Shown: piece after piece, positions 33,045 to 41,186 of the stretch | Layout of the letters: the number at the start of each line of letters is the position of its first letter | Position numbering within the stretch: position 1 is the stretch's first letter | NCBI GenBank assembly: GCA_031835245.1 | Contig: JAVKOQ010000348.1 | Span: 1 to 53,151 of the forward strand | Direction: 5' to 3' | Source: Balamuthia mandrillaris | Taxonomy: Eukaryota > Discosea > Longamoebia > Balamuthiidae | Length of the DNA: 53,151 nt | Made by a program: the position numbers and the translations under genes | Notes under the pieces: generated by a model | What the model was told of the DNA's origin: nothing | What the model saw: the letters and a program-made list of their open reading frames with translations, nothing else | The model's database searches: none

Positions 33045-33121
33045 GAGAGGAATAACCGTTGTAAAAGAAACTGTCAGGAATTGAAAGCATGCTGTATCCT
33101 TGGTCAACGGTTATTCCTCTC
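33045..33121. repeat. Perfect 17-base inverted repeat inside the MULE
   Basis: GAGAGGAATAACCGTTG at 33045-33061 pairs exactly with CAACGGTTATTCCTCTC at 33105-33121 around a 43-base loop, upstream of the transposase. It could be a protein site pair, an RNA hairpin in the leader, or the remains of a nested small element. Confidence 0.7.
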
Positions 33122-33317
33122 ACCATTCTTGCCCGCCATACTTTTCTTTTTGTTCCCGCCTTTTTTTTTTCAATAACGTTACCGTTACTTTTTCTTGGGT
33201 TGTAACAAGGTCTTCTTCTTTAACTTTTTTCTTTCAACTAGAAACAGCTACACACAACCATCACACACCTTTTTTGTTTGTTTGGCTTTTTGTTTTTTCC
33301 TTTTTTTTTTTCTAATT

Positions 33318-35870
33318 ATGGAAGCGAAGAAAAAAAGATTTGCCGAGATTTACGGGTGGATTTTTGAACGAAAGGTTCCATTGCAGCAGCTTTCACGGTT
33401 GTACAATGGTGGAGAGGATGCTCCGACCTTTTATCGAGTCCAATGGAGATCAACTCGTGGGCTTACAAAGCGAACAGGAGTGAAGGTGCTTAGTAATCAG
33501 CGGACCACCCTTGAAGGAGTGAAAGTGTTGGTGGCGCCTAAAGTCAAGAAGGTGAAGAATGGGGTCCTTGAGGTTGCACTCAGCGAGAATCTTCACTGCT
33601 CTGGCGGCTTTGCCTGTGCTCCTCCTGCAAGAGGAAAGAAGAACAAAAAACTAAAGGACTGTGAAGTACAAAGCCGTTGGGTGGTGTTTAGAGATGAGCT
33701 AAACACGGCCTACATCTACATCCAGAAGGAAGCCCAAAGCCACGGACCTGGGTTTTGCGCGCCTTCCGCTTTGCCTATGACACCTGCGCTTCGGCAGTGG
33801 CTCCGCCAGATGGATGGGCAAGGAACAAAAGAAGACGGAATGAATGGGAGAGGAGGAGCAATGACGGCGCACGAGCTGCAACGAATGTTGCTGGGGGGCG
33901 CTTGTGAGCTGGTCAAGGATGCTCGGGATGTACCCACTGTGCAGGAGATTGCCACTGTAATCCACAACGGAAGGAAAAAACTGCGAATCGGCAAGAAAGG
34001 GCAAACCAGAGCAGAAGCCCTCCAAGCGGCCTTGAATCGGCCAGAACTGGCTTCTACTATCCTTTTCCCACCTTTGGAGAGCCGTGAAACGTACATCCTT
34101 GATCGCACGGCGGCCCGTCGGCCATGGATGATTTTTCTGATCGCGCCTTATGCAGTCACTGTGCTTCAGCGATGGGGTAAGGATGTAGTCGGCCTGGACA
34201 GCATCTACAAGCTATCCAAGTCACATCACCCCGTTTGGGCACTGGTGGTGCAAGATGACTTGGGACGGAGCTGGCCTGTTGCCTTCGCTGTTGCTAGCAA
34301 GGAACGCGCAGCAGTTGTGCGCTTTTTCCTTTCGTCTGTTCGTCACTTTTTTGAGACACAGACGACAACGATCTACTCCCCAAAACCTACGTGGCAACCC
34401 TTCGTAATGATCGACAAAGACAAGGTGGAGCGTAACGGGGCGACAAGTGCTGGCTTTCAGGTGGTGTTGTGTGACTTTCATGCACAACAACTGTGGAGAA
34501 AAAAAGTTGCGCAGTATGGTTTGTTCTCTCTCTTTCATGCATCTGCTCTCTCCCTCTCGTTGTTGCTCATACAAGTAGAAACTAACAATAATACCAAACA
34601 ACAAGGGAAGGATGATGGAAGTGTATTGGGGTTGTTAAAAAGACTGCAACATGCCATGACAGAAGATGCAGAGGAAGAAGCAACAAAAGTGTTGAAGAAC
34701 TATTGCCAAAAAAAGAGGATTACCCGTTTTTGGCAGTACTTTGACAAGAACTGGCTTTCTCCTCCATGGGCATCAACGTGGAAAAGCATTGATCGTCCTG
34801 GGTACCGAGAGGGCTTGTGGAATACCAACAATGCAACAGAGACGATCTTTCGTAGCATTCTTCGTGATTTCCACTGCAAAGGCACCAAAGGGGATCACAA
34901 CTTGGTCTTAACGCTAGCAGACAATGTGTTTCGCCGCTACAATGTGGAGCTCAACCGCATCGATGTACTACAGCAACGCCCAAGCCTTGGTGTTTGCCGG
35001 CTTTGGAGGATATATCAAGAGGGATTGCGGCTGGCACAGCACCAACAGAGTGAGAAACAGAAAGAAAAAGAAGAAATAGAGAATGGCAGCAAAAACGATG
35101 ACAACAACAACGACAGAGAGGAAAAAGAGGTAGAAGAAGGATTGAACGCACATTTTGTAGAGCTTGCTGACGGCGTTTTCAAATGGAATGAGTACGCCGT
35201 GACTATAGAATTGCCTTCATGCACCTGTCCTTACTTTCGGTATTATGGTAGGAGGTGCAAACACGTTTTTGGACTTGCTGCTCATCTACAGAAAACATTT
35301 TCAGATCAGAACCTTTTAGAGCTTGGGCTGAAAAGACAAACAAGACGCACCAACAGCAGCACCTCACAAGTGGCAAGAATAGTTGAAGATGACATCGTTG
35401 AAGCAGATGATACTGACTCCCTGGAGCAACGTGTAGCGCCTGTTACCCTTGATGATGAAGATGTGGAAGGAGAGGAGGGAGATGAACAGGACGAGGAACA
35501 GCAGGCGCTGCTACTGTTGGAGGAGCCATCGATGGATGAACTTGGTGAGGACGACGGCGGAGATCTTGAGGAAGAAACTTCTGAAGGAGAAGAACACAAC
35601 AATAAGAAAGAAGAGAAGGAGGAGAAGGAGGAGAAGGAGGAGGAGAAGGAAAAGGAGAAAGACAAACTGAATGCAAACAAAAATCAAGGAACAAAGCATC
35701 AACATCCAGTGGAGCCAAAAATCGAGTACTCTAGCAAGGAAGAAGCAGAACAAGCAATCGCATATGCTACAGGGAAGTCATCACCTGGGAGGCCGCGCAA
35801 TACAACAAAGCGGCCGAAAGTAGCAACCAACCTGCGACTCACAGAAGAATGTTTGCTTGAATTAAGTTAG
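33318..35870 (+). CDS. MULE transposase with SWIM zinc finger
   Basis: A frame of 850 codons from the ATG at 33318, or 821 aa if a probable 87-base intron (34519-34605, GTTTGT...CAAG, length 3n and CT-rich) is removed. Domains: a FLYWCH/WRKY-GCM1-like N-terminal DNA-binding region with Cys/His (about 90-140), the MULE DDE core with Asp294 in VGLDSIYKLS, the second acid in FVMIDKDKVE, LCDFHAQQLW, and an Asn/Glu cluster NTNNATE, then a SWIM finger CTCPYFRYYGRRCKH (CxCx(n)CxH). The tail is very acidic and ends with an AT-hook-like PGRPR. It cuts and pastes the element via the terminal repeats. An earlier in-frame ATG at 33195 adds only a hydrophobic T-rich leader and is unlikely. Confidence 0.88.
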   Translation: MEAKKKRFAEIYGWIFERKVPLQQLSRLYNGGEDAPTFYRVQWRSTRGLTKRTGVKVLSNQRTTLEGVKVLVAPKVKKVKNGVLEVALSENLHCSGGFACAPPARGKKNKKLKDCEVQSRWVVFRDELNTAYIYIQKEAQSHGPGFCAPSALPMTPALRQWLRQMDGQGTKEDGMNGRGGAMTAHELQRMLLGGACELVKDARDVPTVQEIATVIHNGRKKLRIGKKGQTRAEALQAALNRPELASTILFPPLESRETYILDRTAARRPWMIFLIAPYAVTVLQRWGKDVVGLDSIYKLSKSHHPVWALVVQDDLGRSWPVAFAVASKERAAVVRFFLSSVRHFFETQTTTIYSPKPTWQPFVMIDKDKVERNGATSAGFQVVLCDFHAQQLWRKKVAQYGLFSLFHASALSLSLLLIQVETNNNTKQQGKDDGSVLGLLKRLQHAMTEDAEEEATKVLKNYCQKKRITRFWQYFDKNWLSPPWASTWKSIDRPGYREGLWNTNNATETIFRSILRDFHCKGTKGDHNLVLTLADNVFRRYNVELNRIDVLQQRPSLGVCRLWRIYQEGLRLAQHQQSEKQKEKEEIENGSKNDDNNNDREEKEVEEGLNAHFVELADGVFKWNEYAVTIELPSCTCPYFRYYGRRCKHVFGLAAHLQKTFSDQNLLELGLKRQTRRTNSSTSQVARIVEDDIVEADDTDSLEQRVAPVTLDDEDVEGEEGDEQDEEQQALLLLEEPSMDELGEDDGGDLEEETSEGEEHNNKKEEKEEKEEKEEEKEKEKDKLNANKNQGTKHQHPVEPKIEYSSKEEAEQAIAYATGKSSPGRPRNTTKRPKVATNLRLTEECLLELS

Positions 35871-36004
35871 TATCTCTTTTTTTTAAACAAAATCTCTCCC
35901 TCCTTTCCTACTTTTAGCTAACACCTCACACAAACACCAGAAACCGAACGTACCTTTCAATCAAATTTAACAAAACCTGAAACAACAAAGAAAAGGCAGC
36001 GGCG

Positions 36005-36451
36005 GTGGCGGCGGCTGCACCAAAAAAACAACAAAATCAAAAAACAAAAACGCAAAGTGGTATGTTTGTCACTTTTTGTATCAAGCAGATTCTTTTTCTG
36101 AAGTTGATTTTTGTCATTTTTGAAGAGTGCAAAGCAAAGCGTACCTCTCAATGGCAAAAGAACTGTAAAACGGAAGAGATCTATGGCGTCGCACCCGTGG
36201 TGAACTACCAGGATCCCCGAGTGGACAAAAGGAAGCCTCTCTCTCCAAAACGACAACTGAAGCCCAACCCACGGTACCAGAAAACACAGGTCGTGAAGCT
36301 CCTCTCTCCTCAAAAAAAAAGAACAGAACGAAGAAAAGGTGCCCAGCGTGACAAAGAAAAGACTGGCCAAAAGAACAAAACGAAAAAAAAAAGCCCCCTA
36401 AAAAATAAATTTTTGATTTTTCTGATCCCTTTTCTCCACTCTCTAAAATAA
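36005..36451 (+). CDS. Basic ORF or 3' exon within the MULE
   Basis: A 148-residue Lys/Gln/Pro-rich frame inside the element, e.g. KRKPLSPKRQLKPNPRYQKT. The 5' part is low-complexity; the part after about 36125, preceded by an AG, looks more like an exon. It may be a second MULE protein or a spliced extension of the transposase. No domain recognised. Confidence 0.25.
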   Translation: MAAAAPKKQQNQKTKTQSGMFVTFCIKQILFLKLIFVIFEECKAKRTSQWQKNCKTEEIYGVAPVVNYQDPRVDKRKPLSPKRQLKPNPRYQKTQVVKLLSPQKKRTERRKGAQRDKEKTGQKNKTKKKSPLKNKFLIFLIPFLHSLK

Positions 36452-36515
36452 TGGCCAGCGCACGCTTTGGTGGCAAAATAGCACAAAAAAAATAGGTTGT
36501 TATAAATACATATTA

Positions 36516-36603
36516 GGGTGGGTAAATTACCTGAGGGGTGGGACGTTTACCGAAGGGGTGGGACTTTTAGCGTTGTGGGGTGGGACGTTTACCCGATTCG
36601 CAT
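36516..36603 (-). repeat. Right terminal inverted repeat of the MULE
   Basis: Plus strand shows GGGGTGGGAC three times with spacers GTTTACCGAA and TTTTAGCGTTGT; reverse complement aligns to the left repeat over its whole 88 bases. Confidence 0.75.
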
Positions 36604-36742
36604 TTAAAATCTTTCATATTACCCCTCCCTTATAACGCTTGGTTGCTTTTTTAGTTAAGAAGAGGTCAGTATGCTGCTGCCAGCTCGACTGTAACAGCGC
36701 AACAGCAGCAGCTCTGCTTTTTTTTTTCTCTTAGTCCTTTCC

Positions 36743-36958
36743 TTGCAGCCCAGCGGCACCAGCACCCTGGAGTTGACCAGACAGGAAAGACAGCATCGAG
36801 GGATAACGTGCTGCCCTTGCTTTTTCCTGCCTGAAGGGCGAAAGGAGTGGCCCATCATCATCATGAACGATGCGGAGGCCACCCTCCCGGCGGAAAGGAT
36901 TGCGCCTCGCCGCAGAAGATATGCAAAGGACAAGGCTTTGAACAAGGATAATTCTTAG
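36743..36958 (+). other. Orphan terminal exon next to the MULE
   Basis: Preceded by a good acceptor (CTTTCCTTGCAG), a GC-rich frame of about 70 residues ends at a stop at 36958; it contains ELTRQERQHRGITCCPCFFL and RIAPRRRRYAKDKALNKDN. It has no ATG at its beginning, and no matching upstream exon is seen outside the transposon. It looks like the last exon of a plus-strand gene whose 5' part was lost or lies across the element. Not the nucleoside hydrolase frame by phase. Family unknown. Confidence 0.35.
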
Positions 36959-37022
36959 AAGAAGAACAAGAACAATAAGAAGAAGCAGAAGAGTTTTGGG
37001 GCCAAGGTACCAAACCATTCCT

Positions 37023-38098
37023 TTAAATGTGGCGTTCTAGCCATGAGGCCATCTTTGTGGGAAGGAGCACGGCGCTTGGATCTTCGAAATTGGCGGTAAT
37101 GCTCCACGTCTTATCAACAAGCTCCTGCGTCAACTCCCCAACAGCACGGTCGTGCTTCACGGCGATCGTGTCAACCGCTGTGTCGAACGTTCGAGTTGTG
37201 AGTGAGCGCCACCGAAGACCAGCAAACACGATCCTTACCTGCCGCAAAGGCTTGTTTGCCCATGGCATCTTGGCAGACGGTCTCGATGGCCTTCACCAAC
37301 GGGACCAAAAGGTACTGGGATTGACCTTCCGTCAAGATCGTGCAGGTGACCTTGCTCTCTGCAGCTTGGAGGAAAGAGTCGATGTCAACGTTCAAGCTCA
37401 CCGGTTTTCCTGCCGCTGCCGATATCTGTTGCGCGAACATCGGCACCTCCTTGGTGTTGTACTCTCGAGCCAGCTTTTTCTCTTTCAGACCAGCCTTGCC
37501 CGAGAGACCCTGCAGTAGACCGCCACCATTAGTGACAATGTCATGGAGGGAACACCATTTTTTTGTTTTGTGTTTTGAAGAAAGCTCGCAACGGACCGTC
37601 AACACGGTGGCAGAGGTAGAGCCAGTGATGGCAGTGTGCCCGGCAAAGGTTCTGTCCAACAGGGCAGCAACATCGGCAAACCACTCGTCCCACTCCAGAT
37701 CCGCCGCCATGGTTTTCTTCTTGTGGGACTCCACGGAGGGTTTGCCATGGGCGTAATCGTAGAGGAAGATGCCGTCCTTGGTGTCGCTTCGACAGAGCAT
37801 CCCCGGACCGTGGCGCTCTCCGTTTGCCCACAAGCCGACATACCTTGATATCATCATTCACAAAGAAGAAGCATTCAGAGAGAGGAATGGTCCCTAAGAA
37901 CCGGACCAGGTTTTTTACCTGCTGCCATCCGCGTAGTGCTCCTGGCCACGACCATGCTTCACGTCGTACTTCCATTCTCCCAGGAAGGTCGTGCCTGAGG
38001 TCATGTCCGTCAATTCCCCCACTCCATGTCTATGCCCTTTCTCCCATTGTCCTCTGCACTCGTTCTCGCGTTAACTCAAAAAGCAAGCGAAAAAACTC

Positions 38099-38133
<35 letters not shown>

Positions 38134-38658
38134 AAAGAAATAAACTCGGACCTGTACTGACCCACAAAGCGGTCCGGGTTTCGCTCGAAAATGGGTGCCT
38201 TACCAAAGCCTTGCCTGAACCCATTCACGAATTCTCCTTCATACAATGCCAGCTTGTTTCGGCCCTCACTGACCACACCTTTCATCACAAAAACGTTAAC
38301 AAAATAAAAGAACCATTACAACAATAACAAAGAAGAATAGGAGTGGCCACAAACCAAAGCCATGGGGCAGCCAATAATTTGGGTTGGGTCTGGCTTTGCC
38401 CACAAAACGAGAGGTGTAGACGGTCGCTGGGTTCTGTGGTGAGTTGGCATAAGGGTTCAACACGTAGTTGTGTTGCAAACGATGGATGGCCACCAGGTCG
38501 CGCACGTGCATGCTGAAGGGAGGGGGTTTGTCGCTACGGGTGTCGATGGCAGCTCCGGTGTAGCTCAGGCCGTCATCGGAGGACCTGAGAGCGTCGATCT
38601 CGTTGGCAGACACCGTGACCTGATGGAGCGAGACGCTGGCTAAACCGCTTGCCTCCAT
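37023..38658 (-). CDS. MORN-repeat protein
   Basis: Five exons: 38658-38355, 38278-38152, 38053-37919, 37843-37239, 37177-37023; 441 aa. MORN repeats occur at about 113-190: YEGEFVNGFRQGFGK, FVGQYRGQWEKGHRHGVGEL, FLGEWKYDVKHGRGQEHYAD and YVGLWANGERHGPGML, a motif that binds membranes or acts as a protein scaffold. The N-terminal ~100 residues and the C-terminal ~230 residues are not recognised; the latter is alpha/beta in pattern and ends in MASWLERHI. Three exon junctions fall inside MORN repeats. Intron 2 holds (GA)n on the plus strand. It is head-to-head with the small protein gene at 39060. Confidence 0.82.
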
Positions 38659-39059
38659 GTTCCTTTCTCTCTCTCTCTCTTCTCTCTTCTCTCTTCTCTT
38701 ATCTATATCTTTTATTCCCTTAACTTTATAGTGTTTTATATTAATTGGTAAGGTGGTATGCTAACACCGTAGTCCAGCACCGCCAACAACGTGGTAAGAC
38801 GTCTTCCAATGCCATTGATCACAAAAAAACTTTCAGTGCAGCGGGCACATTGACGCTATAAATATCATTATTACTTGAACGAGGGGAATTAATATCGAAA
38901 CCACCACCAATGCCCATCACTCCATGACCAACAATCTCCCCTCTGGCCAACGGAAGTTTCTGGCATCTTTCTCCTGTTGGCCGCTATAAAATGGAGAGTT
39001 TCACGACGAACAATTCCTTTTTGTCAAAACCACAAACCAACACAACAACAACAACAACA
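38659..39059. promoter_or_regulatory. Divergent promoter region of the MORN gene and the 39060 gene
   Basis: CT run at about 38665-38700, AT-rich middle, and a clear TATAAAA at 38985-38991 serving the plus-strand gene. The ATG at 38991 overlaps that box, so it cannot be the start. Confidence 0.5.
38985..38991 (+). promoter_or_regulatory. TATA box of the 39060 gene
   Basis: GCTATAAAATGGAGAG, 75 bases before the ATG at 39060; initiation about 30 bases on would give a leader rich in CAA. Confidence 0.65.
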
Positions 39060-39506
39060 ATGGCTGAACCCAAACTCTCCCTTACCCAACGCAAGAACAT
39101 CCGTGATGTCACACCCGAGATCGATGCCTTGGTGCAGAAGATCAACGCGGCCAGTGGCCAGACCTTCTCCTTCGCGGCGGACTACCTCACCATCGTCCAA
39201 CATGCCCAACATTACAAGGACGAGCCCGCCCGCTTGGTCAAGGAATACTTGCAACACTTCACCACTGGTTTGGAAAAGTTGTGCGCTGACGATATGAGCA
39301 AGGAGGCCTTCCTGGATGCCACTCCCAAGCGCACCATCACCTTTGTGGTCCTCTCCCCTCAAGAATACGAAGCCGCATTCCCCGGTGTTTCCGGCTTCCA
39401 CCCCAAGCATCGCCTCACTGACGGAGGTTGGGAGATTTGCGTCAGCCAGGAGTACTTGCCCTCCAATGTCAGCGAGGTTTCCGAGAATCTGGAGGCCCTC
39501 TTGTAA
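39060..39506 (+). CDS. Conserved-looking small protein of unknown function
   Basis: Single exon, 148 aa. The start at 39060 follows a (CAA)n leader, as in strongly expressed genes, and the codon use is strongly biased to C-ending codons (AAG, CTC, ACC), suggesting high expression. It begins MAEPKLSLTQRKNIRDVTPEI and includes GQTFSFAADYLTIVQHAQHY and TITFVVLSPQEYEAAFPG. No signal peptide, no membrane segment. I do not recognise the family. AATAAA at 39584-39589 is a likely polyadenylation signal. Confidence 0.72.
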   Translation: MAEPKLSLTQRKNIRDVTPEIDALVQKINAASGQTFSFAADYLTIVQHAQHYKDEPARLVKEYLQHFTTGLEKLCADDMSKEAFLDATPKRTITFVVLSPQEYEAAFPGVSGFHPKHRLTDGGWEICVSQEYLPSNVSEVSENLEALL

Positions 39507-40229
39507 TAGGCGGTCGGAAGTGTTGCCGACTCATTCCCAGTTACAGCTGCTGTTGATTGTTGTTGATTCCTCCACATCACATGAATAAAAACTAAAAACT
39601 CTTTAAACCTCATTTCTCTCTTTCGTTCAACTCAACTTATCGGCTTCCCTTATGTTCCTTCACAATAACACCATTCGGCAGGTTCCAACGATAGCAATAA
39701 CGCAACCTCCACCCAAGACCTTAGTCCTCTCCTACCGCCCCTACTTCTCCGCCGCCCGTTTCTTCTGAGCGTTTCCCTTCCTCCTCCTCGTACTTGGTCC
39801 AGTGCACATCCTGACCAATCTCGTTGCGCGCTATCATATCCACCAGCAACCCAACTTTAGGCCCCAACACGCTGCAAAGTTCGTCATGCCACAGGACAAG
39901 CAGACGCAGCAACCCGACCGGGCCGTTCTAGGTTGCTCTCCAGCCCTTCCGTAGCGGGTCCCTTCCACTCAGATCGAACAAGGAGCAAAAGATCTTTTCC
40001 AGGAAAATATATGTCGACCTCTCTCATCTCCACTCTCTTATCGTGTCTCCTGTCCGTGGAAAAGGTGTCGGCATTAGTTTTCCATGTCGACGTGGACCCA
40101 CAAAACCAAAAAATAAAAGAAAGAAAAAAAGATCAAAACAAAAGTGATCGATCAATCCATTTGGTTTCTTCCTCCACGATAAAATAATAAAAAAAGTTTG
40201 GTTCGGGCGGGAGAGAGCAGCTAGCTACA
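39507..40229. other. Intergenic region with a broken coding-like segment
   Basis: Apart from the 3' flank of the 39060 gene, the minus strand at 39721-40049 carries coding-like sequence described separately. No other feature; A/T runs precede mL43. Confidence 0.4.
39721..40049 (-). pseudogene. Coding-like fragment in two frames, unknown family
   Basis: After an acceptor-like AG at 40051-40050 one frame reads VEMREVDIYFPGKDLLLLVR; a second frame carries on with LLVLWHDELCSVLGPKVGLL to a stop at 39721. The switch between them near 39910 has no room for an intron, so this is probably a decayed gene or contains a sequence error. No start codon or family identified. Confidence 0.25.
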
Positions 40230-40578
40230 ATGTCGCGGAATGGAATATGGCAGATGAAAAGGTTGACCGTGCAGTGGTGTGACTGGGGCGGTAGCAGTCG
40301 CGGAGTAAGGTACTTTCACCACCAACCCAATGGATCGGGCAACTCACTCAACCTCCTTTTGATGTTCTAAAAAACCCGTTTTAATTTTTGTTACTTGTTC
40401 CCAACAACGAAAAGAGAGTTTTTGAAAACACAGTACCCGGCCTTTGTTGAAAGAAACCCTCAAATAGAAGCGGAGGCGGTGCTCCGCCGTGGCCGACACC
40501 CTCACCTCATCGCCGAATACAGTACGCTTTTCTTCTCATATGCTCGTCTCTTGTTTATGTTCTCTCTCTCCTCCTCCT

Positions 40579-40625
<47 letters not shown>

Positions 40626-40871
40626 CTCTCTTTCTCTGCCCTTTCTTCTCTCTTCTCCCTTCCATTTGTTGTTTCTCTAATCTCTACAACAGTCAATGGA
40701 CGCAGAAGGAAGGTCTGCGTGAAGAACGTCGACCCACTGGAGGTCACTCGCGTGGCGCAATACCTGCGGGATCAGTGGGGTGGTAAGAACCCGAAGGGTG
40801 GCGCTCGACCCGTTTACACGAGTCGGCCAAGCGTGCAAGGCATTTGGAACCCTTTTCTTAACATTCAGTGA
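40230..40871 (+). CDS. Mitochondrial large ribosomal subunit protein mL43
   Basis: Three exons: 40230-40309, 40415-40521, 40693-40871; 121 aa. It has the thioredoxin-like L51/S25/CI-B8 fold: LTVQWCDWGGSSRGVREFLK, then ERNPQIEAEAVLRRGRHPHL IAEYINGRRRKVCVKNV, and a C-terminal RVAQYLRDQWGG. The GGSSRG and RRGRHP..AEY motifs match MRPL43 rather than the Complex I subunit NDUFA2 or mS25. It acts in the mitochondrial ribosome, alongside uL3m at the other end of the window. Intron 2 is mostly (CT)n. Confidence 0.88.
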
Positions 40872-41186
40872 TCTTATTTCTTTTTGTCTCATTCAATAAG
40901 CTACCTTCTTGTTCTTCTCCCTTGTCTCCTATATCTTGTTTTTGTTCTTCTTGCCCTTGTGCTTCGTCTTCTTTCCTCCCCTTCTTCCTTCTTCTTCGTT
41001 CTTGTTCTTCTTCTTCTTCTTGTTCTTGTTCTTCTTCTTCTTCTTCTTCTTCTTCCTTCTTCGCCGAATCGTGGTCTTGTTCTTCTTGTTCTTCTTGTTC
41101 TTCTTCTTCTTCTTCTTCTTCTTCTTCTTCTTCTTCTTCTTCTTCTTCTTCTTCTTCTTTCTCTTCTTCTTTATAGGAAACGAGAT
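40872..41186. repeat. (CTT)n low-complexity convergent intergenic block
   Basis: Almost pure CTT/TTG/TTC repeat between the mL43 stop and the LMF stop, longest at about 41098-41165. All frames through it give poly-Ser, poly-Leu or poly-Glu and are artefacts. Confidence 0.85.

Larger units (their letters stand above)
32890..36603 (+). mobile_element. MULE (Mutator-like) DNA transposon
   Basis: About 3.7 kb bounded by 88-base inverted repeats (32890-32977 and 36516-36603), each built of roughly four ~22-base units around TCCCACCCC. Inside lie a MULE transposase on the plus strand and a short basic ORF. The outer ends read ATGCAAAAATGG and ATGCGAATCGGG. I could not find the 8-10 base target duplication expected of the family, so one end may be rearranged or my edge may be a few bases off. 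The intact transposase suggests a recent or still active copy. Confidence 0.82.

Noticed and set aside
38991-39059. Upstream in-frame ATG of the 39060 gene
   Set aside because: It overlaps the TATA box, so it should not be in the mRNA.
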